Source of the DNA: Beijerinckiaceae bacterium
Lineage (GTDB): Bacteria; Pseudomonadota; Alphaproteobacteria; Rhizobiales; Beijerinckiaceae
NCBI GenBank assembly: GCA_947455285.1
Contig: CANGOK010000063.1
Coordinates: 1 to 13,244 of the forward strand
DNA length: 13,244 bases
Direction: 5' to 3'
In this document: one piece after another, positions 1 through 7,123 of the stretch
How the letters are laid out: each line of letters starts with the position of its first letter
Numbering within the stretch: position 1 is the first letter of the stretch
Program-made: the position numbers and the translations under genes
Notes under the pieces: model-generated
The model's input: only the letters and a program-made list of their open reading frames with translations
The model's database searches: none
Told to the model about the DNA's origin: nothing

Positions 1-275
1 GTCACGATGTCCGCTTGATAGATATTTTCGCCCTTGGCGGTGATGGAGCCGAGTTTGAGGCGGGGATTGCGCTCCTGCTTGAGCCAGGCCTCCATCATGC
101 GGCGAACATCCGCTTCATCGAGCGGCCCGATAAGTTTTGCGCGCAGCCATGGAAAGCCGCCAGCCAAGCCCATATGTCCGCGCGGAAATCCTTCAGGCGT
201 CGCGGCGATCAAGGCGCCCCAGACGATTAGGGTGACGATGAAGCTCCAAAGAATAATTATCGAAGGACGTCGCAT
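1..275 (-). CDS. Hypothetical membrane-anchored protein, C-terminus cut off by the window edge
   Basis: I do not recognise this family. Reading from the ATG at 275 down to base 1 gives 91 codons with no stop. Residues 1-5 are short and basic (MRRPS), followed by a strongly hydrophobic segment at about residues 6-24, which could be a signal anchor or an uncleaved signal peptide. The rest is soluble, with an amphipathic stretch around residues 55-70 (DEADVRRMMEAWLKQE). It is probably held in the inner membrane facing the periplasm. The start is supported by a GGGAGA ribosome site a few bases upstream. The gene lies 76 bp downstream of the FAD oxidoreductase on the same strand and may be cotranscribed with it. 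The coding frame is clear; the function is unknown. Confidence 0.6.
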   Translation of the reverse strand, partial: MRRPSIIILWSFIVTLIVWGALIAATPEGFPRGHMGLAGGFPWLRAKLIGPLDEADVRRMMEAWLKQERNPRLKLGSITAKGENIYQADIV

Positions 276-351
276 GGCGGTCTCCCTCGATCATATAGTC
301 GCCCTCAGCTTGCAGCGTCTTTGATCGCACGCAAACTTGGGTGGGTAGGCG

Positions 352-1974
352 CTAGCCCATCGGCAAGCTGGAGAGGGCCTCGCCTGCATCCCACGGTTTC
401 CACCAGAGCTTCAGCCCCAGATCCCGAGCGATGATGCCCGCGGAAATATATCCCGCGCCGCCAGAAATGGCGCCGCCGGGATGGCATGCGGAACCCGCCA
501 TGTAGAGATTGTTGATAGGCGTGCGATAGCCGAAGTGATTGTACATCACCTGCTCGGCGTTGAAGGCGCCCATGAAGATGTCTCCGCTGGCCATGTTCAC
601 GATCTCCTGCGTATATTCGCGGGCCGTGTAGACATGCTTGCCGATGATGTTCTTGCGCGTGAGGTTCGGCGCGTAGGAGGCGAAGACGTCGATGATCTTC
701 TCGGAGAATTCCTCCTTGAAGTCCTCGTAATCCGTGTCGCCGATATCCGGGTTCAACGGCATCACATGCCACGCATAGGTGGTGTGCTTGCCGGGAGGCG
801 CCTGCGTCGGATCGAGCAGGCTGAGGGGGCCGGAACCGAACTGGATGACGCGCGGCACGCGGCCTGCGCTCACGTCCTGGAAGGCGGAGAACAGATCCTC
901 CATGGTCTCGGCGCCAAGGCTCCACTTCAGCGTGCGGTTCACATTGGGATCGAAGGCGGCCGCCTTGAATTGCGGGCTCTCCTCCAACGCCAGATGGACG
1001 CCGAACAGGCTCCAGCCCGTATACTGGAACTTGTCCAGTTTCTCGTTGAAGGCTTTGTTGAGCTGATTGCGGCCCACGAGCTTTTCGAAGGTCTGGTGCA
1101 CGTCGAGCGTGCTCGCGACGAACTGGCTGGCGCGCACTGTGCGTCCATCGGCAAGTTCGATGCCGCTGGCCTTGCCGCCCTCGACGATGATGTTCTTCAC
1201 ATCGACCTGCGGCTGGTAAACGCCTCCCGCCGCGATGAATGTCTCCATCAGGCCGCGCGCCAGATTGAACGACCCGCCTTTACAAAGTTGATAGCCGCTC
1301 TCCAGATCGAATGCGCGAATGACCGAACCCATGGGGCTTGTTTTGGACATCGTATCGGTGAGCCAGGTTCCGAAGAGCGAGACCTTGAACAGGAAGAGCA
1401 GCTTCACATGCTCGTTCTCGAACAGCTCCTGCACCACGTCGAGCGGCTGGCGGTTCGCTACCTCAAGGAAGTCGCGCCCGATGGGGCTGCGCGTGAGCAA
1501 GGCCTCACGCTCGGCCTTCGGCAGAGGGTCGGCGTAGCGTTCACGGATCAAGACGCGAGACGTTATCTCTTCGGCCCTGCGGTTCCATTCTTTGAAGGTC
1601 TGGGCGTCTTTCTTTGAGAAGCGCGCCACATTGGCCAGCGTTTCTTCGAGGTGGCGGCCAAACACGAGCGCCGTGCCATCCTTGTGCGGCTGGCCGAATT
1701 CATAGGGCGGCGTGATGTATTCCACTCGGTCAGCGAGGCCGAGATCATGAAACCAAGGCGTTTCCGAAATATGGAAATGATTGATGGAGTGTAGGTTGTG
1801 ATAGAAGCCCGGCTTCGTCGTCTCCTTGGTGCAAAGGCCGCCGCCATAGTCGAGGCGACGCTCGACGAGCAGGATCTTCAGGCCAGCGCGCGCCAGATAG
1901 CTTCCCAGCACAAGGCCATGATGCCCGGCTCCGATGATGATGCCGTCGTAATTGCGTTCCAAGGCTCTGGACAT
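352..1974 (-). CDS. FAD-dependent oxidoreductase, phytoene desaturase/PYROXD2-like family
   Basis: Protein of 540 residues with an N-terminal FAD-binding Rossmann motif (GAGHHG, residues 15-20) and the acidic end of strand 2 (LLVE, E38) that contacts the ribose of FAD. The C-terminal cofactor signature runs from about residue 490 to 508 (YMAGSACHPGGAISGG). This layout and length fit the CrtI/amine oxidase superfamily called COG1233, especially the PYROXD2-like branch. The oxidised substrate is unknown: no phytoene synthase or other carotenoid gene is nearby, so a carotenoid role is not supported here. It has no signal peptide and is probably cytosolic or peripheral to the membrane. The ATG at 1974 is preceded by a G-rich ribosome site (GGGGGGACGCC). 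It lies in a row of minus-strand genes with 76-88 bp gaps. Confidence 0.85.
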   Translation of the reverse strand: MSRALERNYDGIIIGAGHHGLVLGSYLARAGLKILLVERRLDYGGGLCTKETTKPGFYHNLHSINHFHISETPWFHDLGLADRVEYITPPYEFGQPHKDGTALVFGRHLEETLANVARFSKKDAQTFKEWNRRAEEITSRVLIRERYADPLPKAEREALLTRSPIGRDFLEVANRQPLDVVQELFENEHVKLLFLFKVSLFGTWLTDTMSKTSPMGSVIRAFDLESGYQLCKGGSFNLARGLMETFIAAGGVYQPQVDVKNIIVEGGKASGIELADGRTVRASQFVASTLDVHQTFEKLVGRNQLNKAFNEKLDKFQYTGWSLFGVHLALEESPQFKAAAFDPNVNRTLKWSLGAETMEDLFSAFQDVSAGRVPRVIQFGSGPLSLLDPTQAPPGKHTTYAWHVMPLNPDIGDTDYEDFKEEFSEKIIDVFASYAPNLTRKNIIGKHVYTAREYTQEIVNMASGDIFMGAFNAEQVMYNHFGYRTPINNLYMAGSACHPGGAISGGAGYISAGIIARDLGLKLWWKPWDAGEALSSLPMG

Positions 1975-2062
1975 GGCGTCCCCCCATTGCGTGAGACCGC
2001 CTGCTTGGGCTGATCCGTTGAGTCAGCCGAGCATTCCCGTCGCCTTCATCTCCGTCAAGCGG

Positions 2063-2458
2063 TCATCGTGGCGCAGGGCGCTTGCTCCGGGGCTTGCGGG
2101 GTTTGCGCGGCACGCCGCCGCTGGAGGGGGTGACAACAACACCGGTGGGAGAGAGCAGGGAATCAGCGCCCGGGTGATGGCTGGGGCTTCGGACGGGGGT
2201 CGTTGGGTAGTATTGCTCTGTTGGTGCATTGCGGGGCGGGCCTGACGAGCGCAGCGTGTCGATGTTGCGGTCGAGTTGCTGCTGGGGCGTCGGCGGCCCG
2301 ACGCGGGGAAGGGCGCCGGGGCTTGGGCCGCGCAGGGCGTTGAGGTTGTTCTCGAGGGTATCCTGCGGGGTCGGGACGCCAACCTGCGCCGCACAGGGCG
2401 ATGCCAGGCAGACGAAGGCCAGCAAAGCCATTCGGCGCACATCCCGAACCTGTTCCAA
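2063..2458 (-). CDS. Small exported Pro-rich protein with two internal repeats
   Basis: I do not recognise a family for this 131-residue protein. A signal peptide is likely: a basic start (MEQVRDVRR), a hydrophobic core at residues 10-20, and an AAQ-type cleavage region near residues 23-25. The mature part has two copies of one unit 27 residues apart, at residues 26-43 and 53-70, with pattern VGxPTPQxxL-E/D-xN-L/I-xxLR. A low-complexity Ser/Pro middle follows, then a very basic tail (residues 117-131) rich in Lys, Arg and Pro. The start used is TTG at 2458, because GGAGG sits five bases ahead of it. The ATG at 2431 would still leave most of the hydrophobic core but has a poor ribosome site. 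It is probably periplasmic or surface-exposed. Codon pattern and signal peptide argue for a real gene over the overlapping frames. Confidence 0.6.
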   Translation of the reverse strand: MEQVRDVRRMALLAFVCLASPCAAQVGVPTPQDTLENNLNALRGPSPGALPRVGPPTPQQQLDRNIDTLRSSGPPRNAPTEQYYPTTPVRSPSHHPGADSLLSPTGVVVTPSSGGVPRKPRKPRSKRPAPR

Positions 2459-2525
2459 CTTCGCCTCCGCCAGATCGATTGCTGTCCGGTCAATGTTCGA
2501 GGGTGCGGCCGGTTCCGCAGGGGTT

Positions 2526-2540
2526 GCAAGCGCCGCTTGC
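2526..2540. promoter_or_regulatory. 15-bp perfect palindrome in the divergent promoter region
   Basis: Two 7-bp arms, GCAAGCG and CGCTTGC, flank a single central C. The site lies 68 bp upstream of the minus-strand exported-protein gene and 53 bp upstream of the likely kdsA start, so a bound regulator could affect either. A TTGCCA -35-like hexamer (2537-2542) overlaps its right arm, with a poor -10 candidate (TAGCGC, 2560-2565). The symmetry is seen; the operator role is inference. Confidence 0.3.
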
Positions 2541-2592
2541 CATGGCGCCCCGGCTCCTTTAGCGCTTTCAGCTACGAAAGATGAGGCGGATC

Positions 2593-3438
2593 ATGCAGGC
2601 TCAGGCGCGGGTTACGATCGGAACGGGTGCAGGTGCGGTGGCGTTTGGCAACGATTTGCCGCTCGCCTTCATCGCCGGGCCATGCGCTCTGGAAAGCCGG
2701 GCCCATGCCCTGAACATGGCGGCGGCGCTGCGGGAGATCGCAGACCGCCTTGGGGTCGGCATCGTCTACAAATCCTCGTTCGACAAGGCCAATCGCACGT
2801 CGCTGACGGGCCGTCGTGGTCTTGGCCTGAAAGAAGCGCTGCCGGTTTTCGCCGAGATCAAGGAAAAGTTCGGCTTCCCCATTCTCACCGATGTTCATGA
2901 AAACGATCAATGCGCCATCGCGGCCGAGGTCGTGGACGTGCTCCAGATCCCTGCGTTCCTCTGCCGCCAGACCGATCTGCTGCTGGCTGCGGCGGCGACT
3001 GGCAAGCCTGTGAATGTGAAGAAGGGCCAGTTCCTCGCTCCTTGGGACATGAAGAACGTGGTCGCCAAGGTCGCGGGTTCGGGCAATCCGCAGGTGCTGG
3101 TCACCGAGCGCGGCGCAAGCTTTGGCTACAATACGCTCGTTTCAGACATGCGCGCGCTGCCGATCATGGCCGAGCAAACCGGCGCGCCGGTGATCTTCGA
3201 CGCCACTCATTCGGTCCAGCAGCCGGGCGGGCAGGGGACTTCCTCAGGCGGTCAACGCGAATTCGTGCCGGTGCTCGCCAGAGCCGCCGTGGCGGTCGGG
3301 GTGGCGGGCGTCTTCATCGAGACCCATGACAATCCGGCGGAAGCCTTCTCGGACGGTCCCAACCAGGTGCCGCTGGGGGAACTCGAGGCTTTGCTTGCAC
3401 GCCTCATGGCCTTCGACCGCCTCGCCAAGGGCCTCTGA
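2593..3438 (+). CDS. kdsA: 3-deoxy-8-phosphooctulonate (Kdo-8-P) synthase, class II metal-type
   Basis: Condenses arabinose 5-phosphate with phosphoenolpyruvate to give Kdo-8-phosphate, the precursor of the Kdo sugar that joins lipid A to the lipopolysaccharide core; acts in the cytosol. Family signatures are clear: IAGPCALESR near the start, KSSFDKANR, TDVHE, NVKKGQF, ATHSVQQPGG, and FIETH followed by SDGPNQ. Counting from the upstream ATG at 2581, the metal ligand set is C35, H210, E247 and D258. Their spacing matches Aquifex KdsA (C11, H185, E222, D233), whereas E. coli has Asn in place of the Cys. The start at 2593 is preferred because GAGG lies six bases before it and the product begins MQAQARVTIG as in relatives. 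The ATG at 2581 adds four residues and lacks a ribosome site. An acyltransferase gene follows 45 bp later. Confidence 0.95.
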   Translation: MQAQARVTIGTGAGAVAFGNDLPLAFIAGPCALESRAHALNMAAALREIADRLGVGIVYKSSFDKANRTSLTGRRGLGLKEALPVFAEIKEKFGFPILTDVHENDQCAIAAEVVDVLQIPAFLCRQTDLLLAAAATGKPVNVKKGQFLAPWDMKNVVAKVAGSGNPQVLVTERGASFGYNTLVSDMRALPIMAEQTGAPVIFDATHSVQQPGGQGTSSGGQREFVPVLARAAVAVGVAGVFIETHDNPAEAFSDGPNQVPLGELEALLARLMAFDRLAKGL

Positions 3439-3483
3439 GCGCGAAGTCGCGGCGCTGTCATATTCGCGTTGTAAGAGCCGCGC

Positions 3484-4299
3484 ATGGATAAAAGCGCCTT
3501 CACCTACGCCGATCCCGCAGATCCCTTGCTCAAGCGCATGGCGATCGGCGCGCTGGAGGTGGCGACCGGGCGCAACCATCTTCGGCGTCTCTACTTCCAG
3601 CAGCAGGCCTTGGCGCAGACGGGCGCCAGTTTCTTTGATCTGGCGATCAAAGCCCTCTCAGTGGATCTTCGATATGACGCGCAGCGGCTTGCCGCTTTGC
3701 CGAGTGAGGGTCCGCTCGTCGTCATCGCCAACCATCCCTTCGGCGTTCTTGACGGGATCATCATGTGCGCCCTGATGCGCAAGGCGCGTCCTGATTTTCT
3801 GGCGCTCGCCAATTCAGTCCTGCTGCGCGCGCCGGAATTTCGCGATCATATCCTGCCTATTGATTTCAGCTCTTCGAAGGAGGCTGCGCGCGCCAATGCG
3901 GCGTCGCGCAGCAAGGCCGTCGAGCATCTTAAGAACGGCGGCTGCATGGTGATCTTCCCGGCAGGCGCCATCTCGACCTCGCCTGATCCCCTGGGACGGC
4001 TTCCGGCCATCGATCCCCCATGGACGCCGTTTCTGGCGCGGCTTGTCCAGAGCGCCAAGGCGCCTGTGACTCCGATTTATTTCCGCGGGCAAAATTCGCG
4101 GCTGTTCCAGATGGTGAGTCATATCAATATGACCGCGCGGCTCGGCCTGTTCTTCCATGAATTACGCAGCAAGATCGGCGCGCGTTGCGATGTCGTGATA
4201 GGCGATACGATCCCCTTCACCCGATTGGCTGATTTCTCGGAGCGTCAGGCGCTGGTCGCCGTCTTACGCACCGCTACATATCAATTGTCAGAGCAATAA
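3484..4299 (+). CDS. Lysophospholipid acyltransferase family protein (PlsC-like)
   Basis: Protein of 271 residues. The acyltransferase signature is NHPFGVLDG at residues 83-91, with catalytic His84 and Asp90. The spacing is H-x5-D rather than the usual H-x4-D of PlsC; the same NHPxGxLDG form occurs in the bacterial hemolysin-like acyltransferase group. A second block, VIFPAGAIS at residues 156-164, matches the acceptor/phosphate-binding motif of the superfamily. It probably moves an acyl chain from acyl-ACP or acyl-CoA onto a lipid such as lyso-ornithine lipid or lysophosphatidate at the inner membrane; the substrate is inferred only broadly. There is no signal peptide and no clear transmembrane span. 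It lies 45 bp after kdsA and may be cotranscribed with it, which fits an envelope-lipid role. The start ATG has a modest AAGAG upstream. Confidence 0.8.
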   Translation: MDKSAFTYADPADPLLKRMAIGALEVATGRNHLRRLYFQQQALAQTGASFFDLAIKALSVDLRYDAQRLAALPSEGPLVVIANHPFGVLDGIIMCALMRKARPDFLALANSVLLRAPEFRDHILPIDFSSSKEAARANAASRSKAVEHLKNGGCMVIFPAGAISTSPDPLGRLPAIDPPWTPFLARLVQSAKAPVTPIYFRGQNSRLFQMVSHINMTARLGLFFHELRSKIGARCDVVIGDTIPFTRLADFSERQALVAVLRTATYQLSEQ

Positions 4300-4337
4300 G
4301 CGCTGGCGCCAGAATTGCTACATGCCGTTGCGGACGC

Positions 4338-4366
4338 TTGAACTTGCGCGTTAAAAATGCATTAAC
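4338..4366 (+). promoter_or_regulatory. Candidate sigma-70 promoter for the secreted envelope protein gene
   Basis: TTGAAC (4338-4343) and ATTAAC (4361-4366) are separated by 17 bp in a locally AT-rich pocket, and the predicted start of transcription falls roughly 10-25 bases before the start codon. The -10 match is only three of six, so this is a tentative call. Confidence 0.3.
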
Positions 4367-4384
4367 ATCGCACGTGTCCGCCAA

Positions 4385-5059
4385 ATGGGGGCAGAGTTGA
4401 TTTCGAGACGCCTGACAGCCGTCATCTTCATGCTCGCAAGCGGCTTTGGCGCGCAAGCGCAGGATAAGGTTGCGCCTGTGCAGTCAGCGCCTGGCTACCT
4501 TGAATCAGGCGTCGCGCTTTTCAACAACGCTACCGATCAGATCGGCTCCTTCATCAGCGAGCAAAGCGCGAAGACCCAGTTGAGCGTTTATGGCTGCCTG
4601 ACCGGCGCTTCAGGACCCATCTGCAGCATGGGCGGCAAACCCGAGCACATTTATCTGCGGCAGTCTCCTGGGCCGGCTGGGCCCGTGGGTGGCGTTGGCG
4701 CTCTCGGGTTGGGCGGCGATCTTCATGTGATGGACCGTATCCGTGTCTCCGGCGAATTGGTCTGGCAGCCCTATATGGCTGCAGGGACCAATGACGCGAG
4801 CTGGACCATGCACAATATGTCCGGCGTCAGGCAGGCCGGGGCCGGCGGGGCCGGGTTCAAGACCGAATGGGTCCTGTCCTATGACTTCACCAACGCCTTG
4901 AGCGCTGGTCTTGGCGGACGCTATTCGATCGCCAATCCCGAAACCGTGGACAGTCGTTTCGGCGCGCTCGCGCAGCCGAAGACGGATCAGCGCAGCTTCG
5001 GCGCGTTTTTCCAGCTGAACTATCGCTTCGGGCAGAACCTGCTCAGCAAACCGAGGTGA
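4385..5059 (+). CDS. Secreted or outer-membrane protein of unknown function, barrel-like C-terminus
   Basis: I do not recognise a named family. The 224-residue product starts with a signal peptide: basic ISRR, a hydrophobic stretch at about residues 10-22, and cleavage near AQA-QDK (residues 23-28). Two cysteines, C71 and C80, are close enough to form a disulfide. A Gly/Pro-rich patch follows (residues 92-110). The second half alternates polar and aromatic residues (RIRVSGELVWQPY, KTEWVLSYDF, GAFFQLNYRF), typical of beta strands in small outer-membrane barrels. The last strand ends in Phe but nine residues follow it, so the standard terminal barrel signal is imperfect. The ATG at 4385 lacks a clear ribosome site; TTG at 4397, after GGGGGCAGAG, is a good alternative and gives a tidier signal peptide. 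The gene converges on queF with only a 10-bp gap. Confidence 0.6.
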   Translation: MGAELISRRLTAVIFMLASGFGAQAQDKVAPVQSAPGYLESGVALFNNATDQIGSFISEQSAKTQLSVYGCLTGASGPICSMGGKPEHIYLRQSPGPAGPVGGVGALGLGGDLHVMDRIRVSGELVWQPYMAAGTNDASWTMHNMSGVRQAGAGGAGFKTEWVLSYDFTNALSAGLGGRYSIANPETVDSRFGALAQPKTDQRSFGAFFQLNYRFGQNLLSKPR

Positions 5060-5069
5060 CGGCGGCGGC

Positions 5070-5531
5070 TTAGCCGCGGCCGCGATAGGTTGGGACGCCC
5101 TGATCGGGGATCCACAGACCAGCGGGAACTTCGCCGCTCTGCCAAAAGACGTCGATCGGGATGCCGCCGCGCGGATACCAGTAGCCGCCGATCCGCAGCC
5201 AGCGCGGCGCCAGCAGAGCGACGAGATCGCGACCGATCCGAACCGTGCAGTCCTCGTGGAAAGCGCCGTGGTTGCGGAAGGAGCCGAGATAGAGCTTCAG
5301 CGACTTCGACTCTACAAGCCATTTGTCTGGCGCGTAGTCGATGACGATATGCGCGAAGTCCGGCTGGCCGGTCACGGGGCAAAGGGACGTGAACTCCGGC
5401 ACCGTGAATCTCGCCAGATAATTCGTGTCTGAATGGGGGTTAGGCACGCGGTCGAGCTCGGCTTCCTCGGGGGAGGCGGGCAGGGGGGCGTGCTGGCCCA
5501 GAAGGTTTGGGGTGTCGGATTGCTTGACCAT
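5070..5531 (-). CDS. queF: NADPH-dependent 7-cyano-7-deazaguanine (preQ0) reductase
   Basis: Reduces the nitrile of preQ0 to the amine of preQ1 with two NADPH, a cytosolic step in making the queuosine base of tRNA. The 153-residue protein is the short single-domain type, like Bacillus QueF. The nucleophile is C51 in FTSLCPVTGQPDF, with D58 seven residues later, the same spacing as C55/D62 in Bacillus. The family motif ESKSLKLYLGSFRNH (residues 74-88) is intact, followed by the H92-E93 pair of the substrate pocket. The start is the ATG at 5531; the frame stays open further upstream but gives a basic extension unlike the family and includes the intergenic region. The ribosome site is weak (a GGGAGG lies 16 bases away). 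No other queuosine gene is in the window, and I saw no preQ1 riboswitch. Confidence 0.93.
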   Translation of the reverse strand: MVKQSDTPNLLGQHAPLPASPEEAELDRVPNPHSDTNYLARFTVPEFTSLCPVTGQPDFAHIVIDYAPDKWLVESKSLKLYLGSFRNHGAFHEDCTVRIGRDLVALLAPRWLRIGGYWYPRGGIPIDVFWQSGEVPAGLWIPDQGVPTYRGRG

Positions 5532-5574
5532 GCGGTCGCAATAGTAGCCTCCCGCGCCAGAATCAATCACGGAA

Positions 5575-5598
5575 TGGCGCTGCCGGTGGGATTTGAAC
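5575..5598 (-). other. tRNA 3'-end-like fragment (CCA, acceptor arm, T-arm half)
   Basis: On the minus strand this 24-nt piece reads in tRNA order: a last T-stem G, the 7-nt T loop TTCAAAT, T-stem CCCAC, acceptor strand CGGCAGC, discriminator G and CCA. The 5' half of the T stem does not pair (a GTGGG is expected and absent), and no matching 5' acceptor strand GCTGCCG is nearby, so it is not a working tRNA gene. It sits 43 bp upstream of queF and 105 bp upstream of eno. It may be a leftover attachment site from an element that integrated in a tRNA gene, or chance. Confidence 0.35.
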
Positions 5599-5703
5599 GA
5601 CGTCGCGGGCTGCTGGTTACGCTTTCGTCGCAAGAGCCTTCCCCCCGCGCGCAAGGCGTCGTAAAAGGCGGCGACATTTTCCGCAGCTCAGAAAGAGACC
5701 GCC

Positions 5704-6987
5704 ATGACCGTCATCGTCGACATCCACGCCCGCGAAATTCTCGATAGCCGCGGCAACCCGACCATCGAAGTGGACGTGACGCTGGAAGACGGCGCTATGG
5801 GCCGCGCGGCCGTGCCCTCGGGCGCTTCCACCGGCGCCCATGAGGCGGTCGAGCTGCGCGACGGCGACAAGAGCCGTTATGGCGGCAAGGGCGTCCGCAA
5901 GGCGGTCGAAACCGTCAACAGCGACATTCTCGAAGCCCTCGTCGGCCTCGACGCCGAGGATCAGGTTGGCATCGATGAGGCGATGATCGCTCTCGACGGC
6001 ACGTCCAACAAGTCGAAGCTCGGCGCCAACTCCATTCTGGGCGTGTCGCTGGCGACCGCCAAGGCCGCCGCCGAGGCCGCCGGCCTGCCGCTCTATCGCT
6101 ACGTTGGCGGCACGCAGGCCCGCGTCCTGCCGGTTCCCATGATGAACATCGTGAACGGCGGCGCCCATGCGGACAATCCGATCGACTTCCAGGAATTCAT
6201 GATCATGCCCGTAGGCGCGGGCTCGATCGCCGACGCCGTGCGCTGGGGTGCGGAAGTGTTCCAGGTGCTGAAGGCGGGCCTCAAGAAGGCTGGCCACAAC
6301 ACCAACGTCGGCGATGAAGGCGGCTTTGCGCCGAACCTGCCGAGCGCCGAGGCGGCGCTTGATTTCTGCATGAAGGCCATCGAGCAGGCCGGCTTCAAGC
6401 CCGGCGTCGACATGTATCTCGGCCTTGATTGCGCCGCGACCGAGTTCTTCAAGGACGGCGCCTATCACTATCATGGCGAAGGCAAGGTGCGCTCGATCGA
6501 GGAGCAGGTCGCCTATCTCGCCAAGCTCTCGAAGGACTATCCCATCGCCACCATCGAAGACGGCATGTCGGAAGACGACTGGGCTGGCTGGAAGGCCCTC
6601 ACGGACGCCATCGGCAAGTCCTGCCAACTCGTGGGCGACGATCTCTTCGTGACCAACGTCGCGCGCTTGTCGCAGGGCATCAAGAGCCACACGGCGAACT
6701 CGATCCTCATCAAGGTGAACCAGATCGGCTCGCTCACCGAGACGCTCGCCGCCGTCGATATGGCGCATCGCGCGGGCTATACGGCGGTCATGTCGCATCG
6801 CTCTGGCGAGACCGAAGACTCCACCATCGCCGATCTCGCCGTCGCCACGAACTGCGGCCAGATCAAGACCGGCTCGCTCGCCCGTTCCGACAGATTGGCG
6901 AAGTACAACCAGCTCATCCGCATTGAAGAGGAGCTCGGCACGCAGGCCCGTTACGCCGGACGCTCTGCGCTGAAGGCGCTTGCCTGA
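5704..6987 (+). CDS. eno: Enolase (phosphopyruvate hydratase)
   Basis: Interconverts 2-phosphoglycerate and phosphoenolpyruvate in glycolysis and gluconeogenesis; it is also often a member of the RNA degradosome. The 427-residue protein is full length. The flexible substrate loop PSGASTGAHE is at residues 38-47. Catalytic residues are all present: H155, E164, E205 and general base K337. The Mg2+ ligands are D242, E285 and D312. The closing signature SHRSGETEDSTIADLAVA is at residues 364-381, with H365, R366 and S367. The ATG at 5704 follows an AAAGAGA ribosome site. The gene is divergent from queF across 172 bp and ends in a strong intrinsic terminator, so it is probably transcribed alone. 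Its phosphoenolpyruvate product is also the co-substrate of KdsA. Confidence 0.98.
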   Translation: MTVIVDIHAREILDSRGNPTIEVDVTLEDGAMGRAAVPSGASTGAHEAVELRDGDKSRYGGKGVRKAVETVNSDILEALVGLDAEDQVGIDEAMIALDGTSNKSKLGANSILGVSLATAKAAAEAAGLPLYRYVGGTQARVLPVPMMNIVNGGAHADNPIDFQEFMIMPVGAGSIADAVRWGAEVFQVLKAGLKKAGHNTNVGDEGGFAPNLPSAEAALDFCMKAIEQAGFKPGVDMYLGLDCAATEFFKDGAYHYHGEGKVRSIEEQVAYLAKLSKDYPIATIEDGMSEDDWAGWKALTDAIGKSCQLVGDDLFVTNVARLSQGIKSHTANSILIKVNQIGSLTETLAAVDMAHRAGYTAVMSHRSGETEDSTIADLAVATNCGQIKTGSLARSDRLAKYNQLIRIEEELGTQARYAGRSALKALA

Positions 6988-7011
6988 TCCATTTCATGGG
7001 TTGACGACATC

Positions 7012-7040
7012 AAGGGCTGGCGGAGACGCCGGCCCTTTTT
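7012..7040 (+). terminator. Rho-independent terminator after eno
   Basis: A stem of AAGGGCTGGCG with CGCCGGCCCTT (one G-T wobble) closes on a GAGA tetraloop and runs into five T residues. It begins 25 bp after the enolase stop codon and separates eno from the downstream genes. Confidence 0.9.
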
Positions 7041-7123
7041 AATGGGTTCGATACGTTTTTTATCGGGATTGAGGATCGCTTTTGCGTTAGCATCGGCGCG
7101 ATTTTTCATTGGTGAGAGACAAC

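Noticed and set aside
481..1617. Long plus-strand open frame of 378 codons opposite the FAD oxidoreductase
   Set aside because: Its product is compositionally typical of an antisense shadow in GC-rich DNA, while the minus strand encodes a full cofactor-binding protein.
2023..2529. 168-codon minus-strand frame overlapping the small exported protein
   Set aside because: Arg/Pro-rich shadow product without a signal peptide; the alternative frame has a GGAGG site, a signal peptide and an ordered repeat.
5061..5080. Possible bidirectional terminator between the converging envelope gene and queF
   Set aside because: The stem is only five pairs (GCGGC/GCCGC) around TTA, with no T run on either strand.
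5532..5703. Possible complete tRNA gene or preQ1 riboswitch between queF and eno
   Set aside because: Only the tRNA 3' third is present, with no matching acceptor 5' strand or anticodon arm, and no preQ1 aptamer pattern was seen upstream of queF.
5617..6798. Long minus-strand open frame opposite enolase
   Set aside because: Enolase is intact with all catalytic residues; the antisense product has no recognisable motif and runs into the intergenic region.
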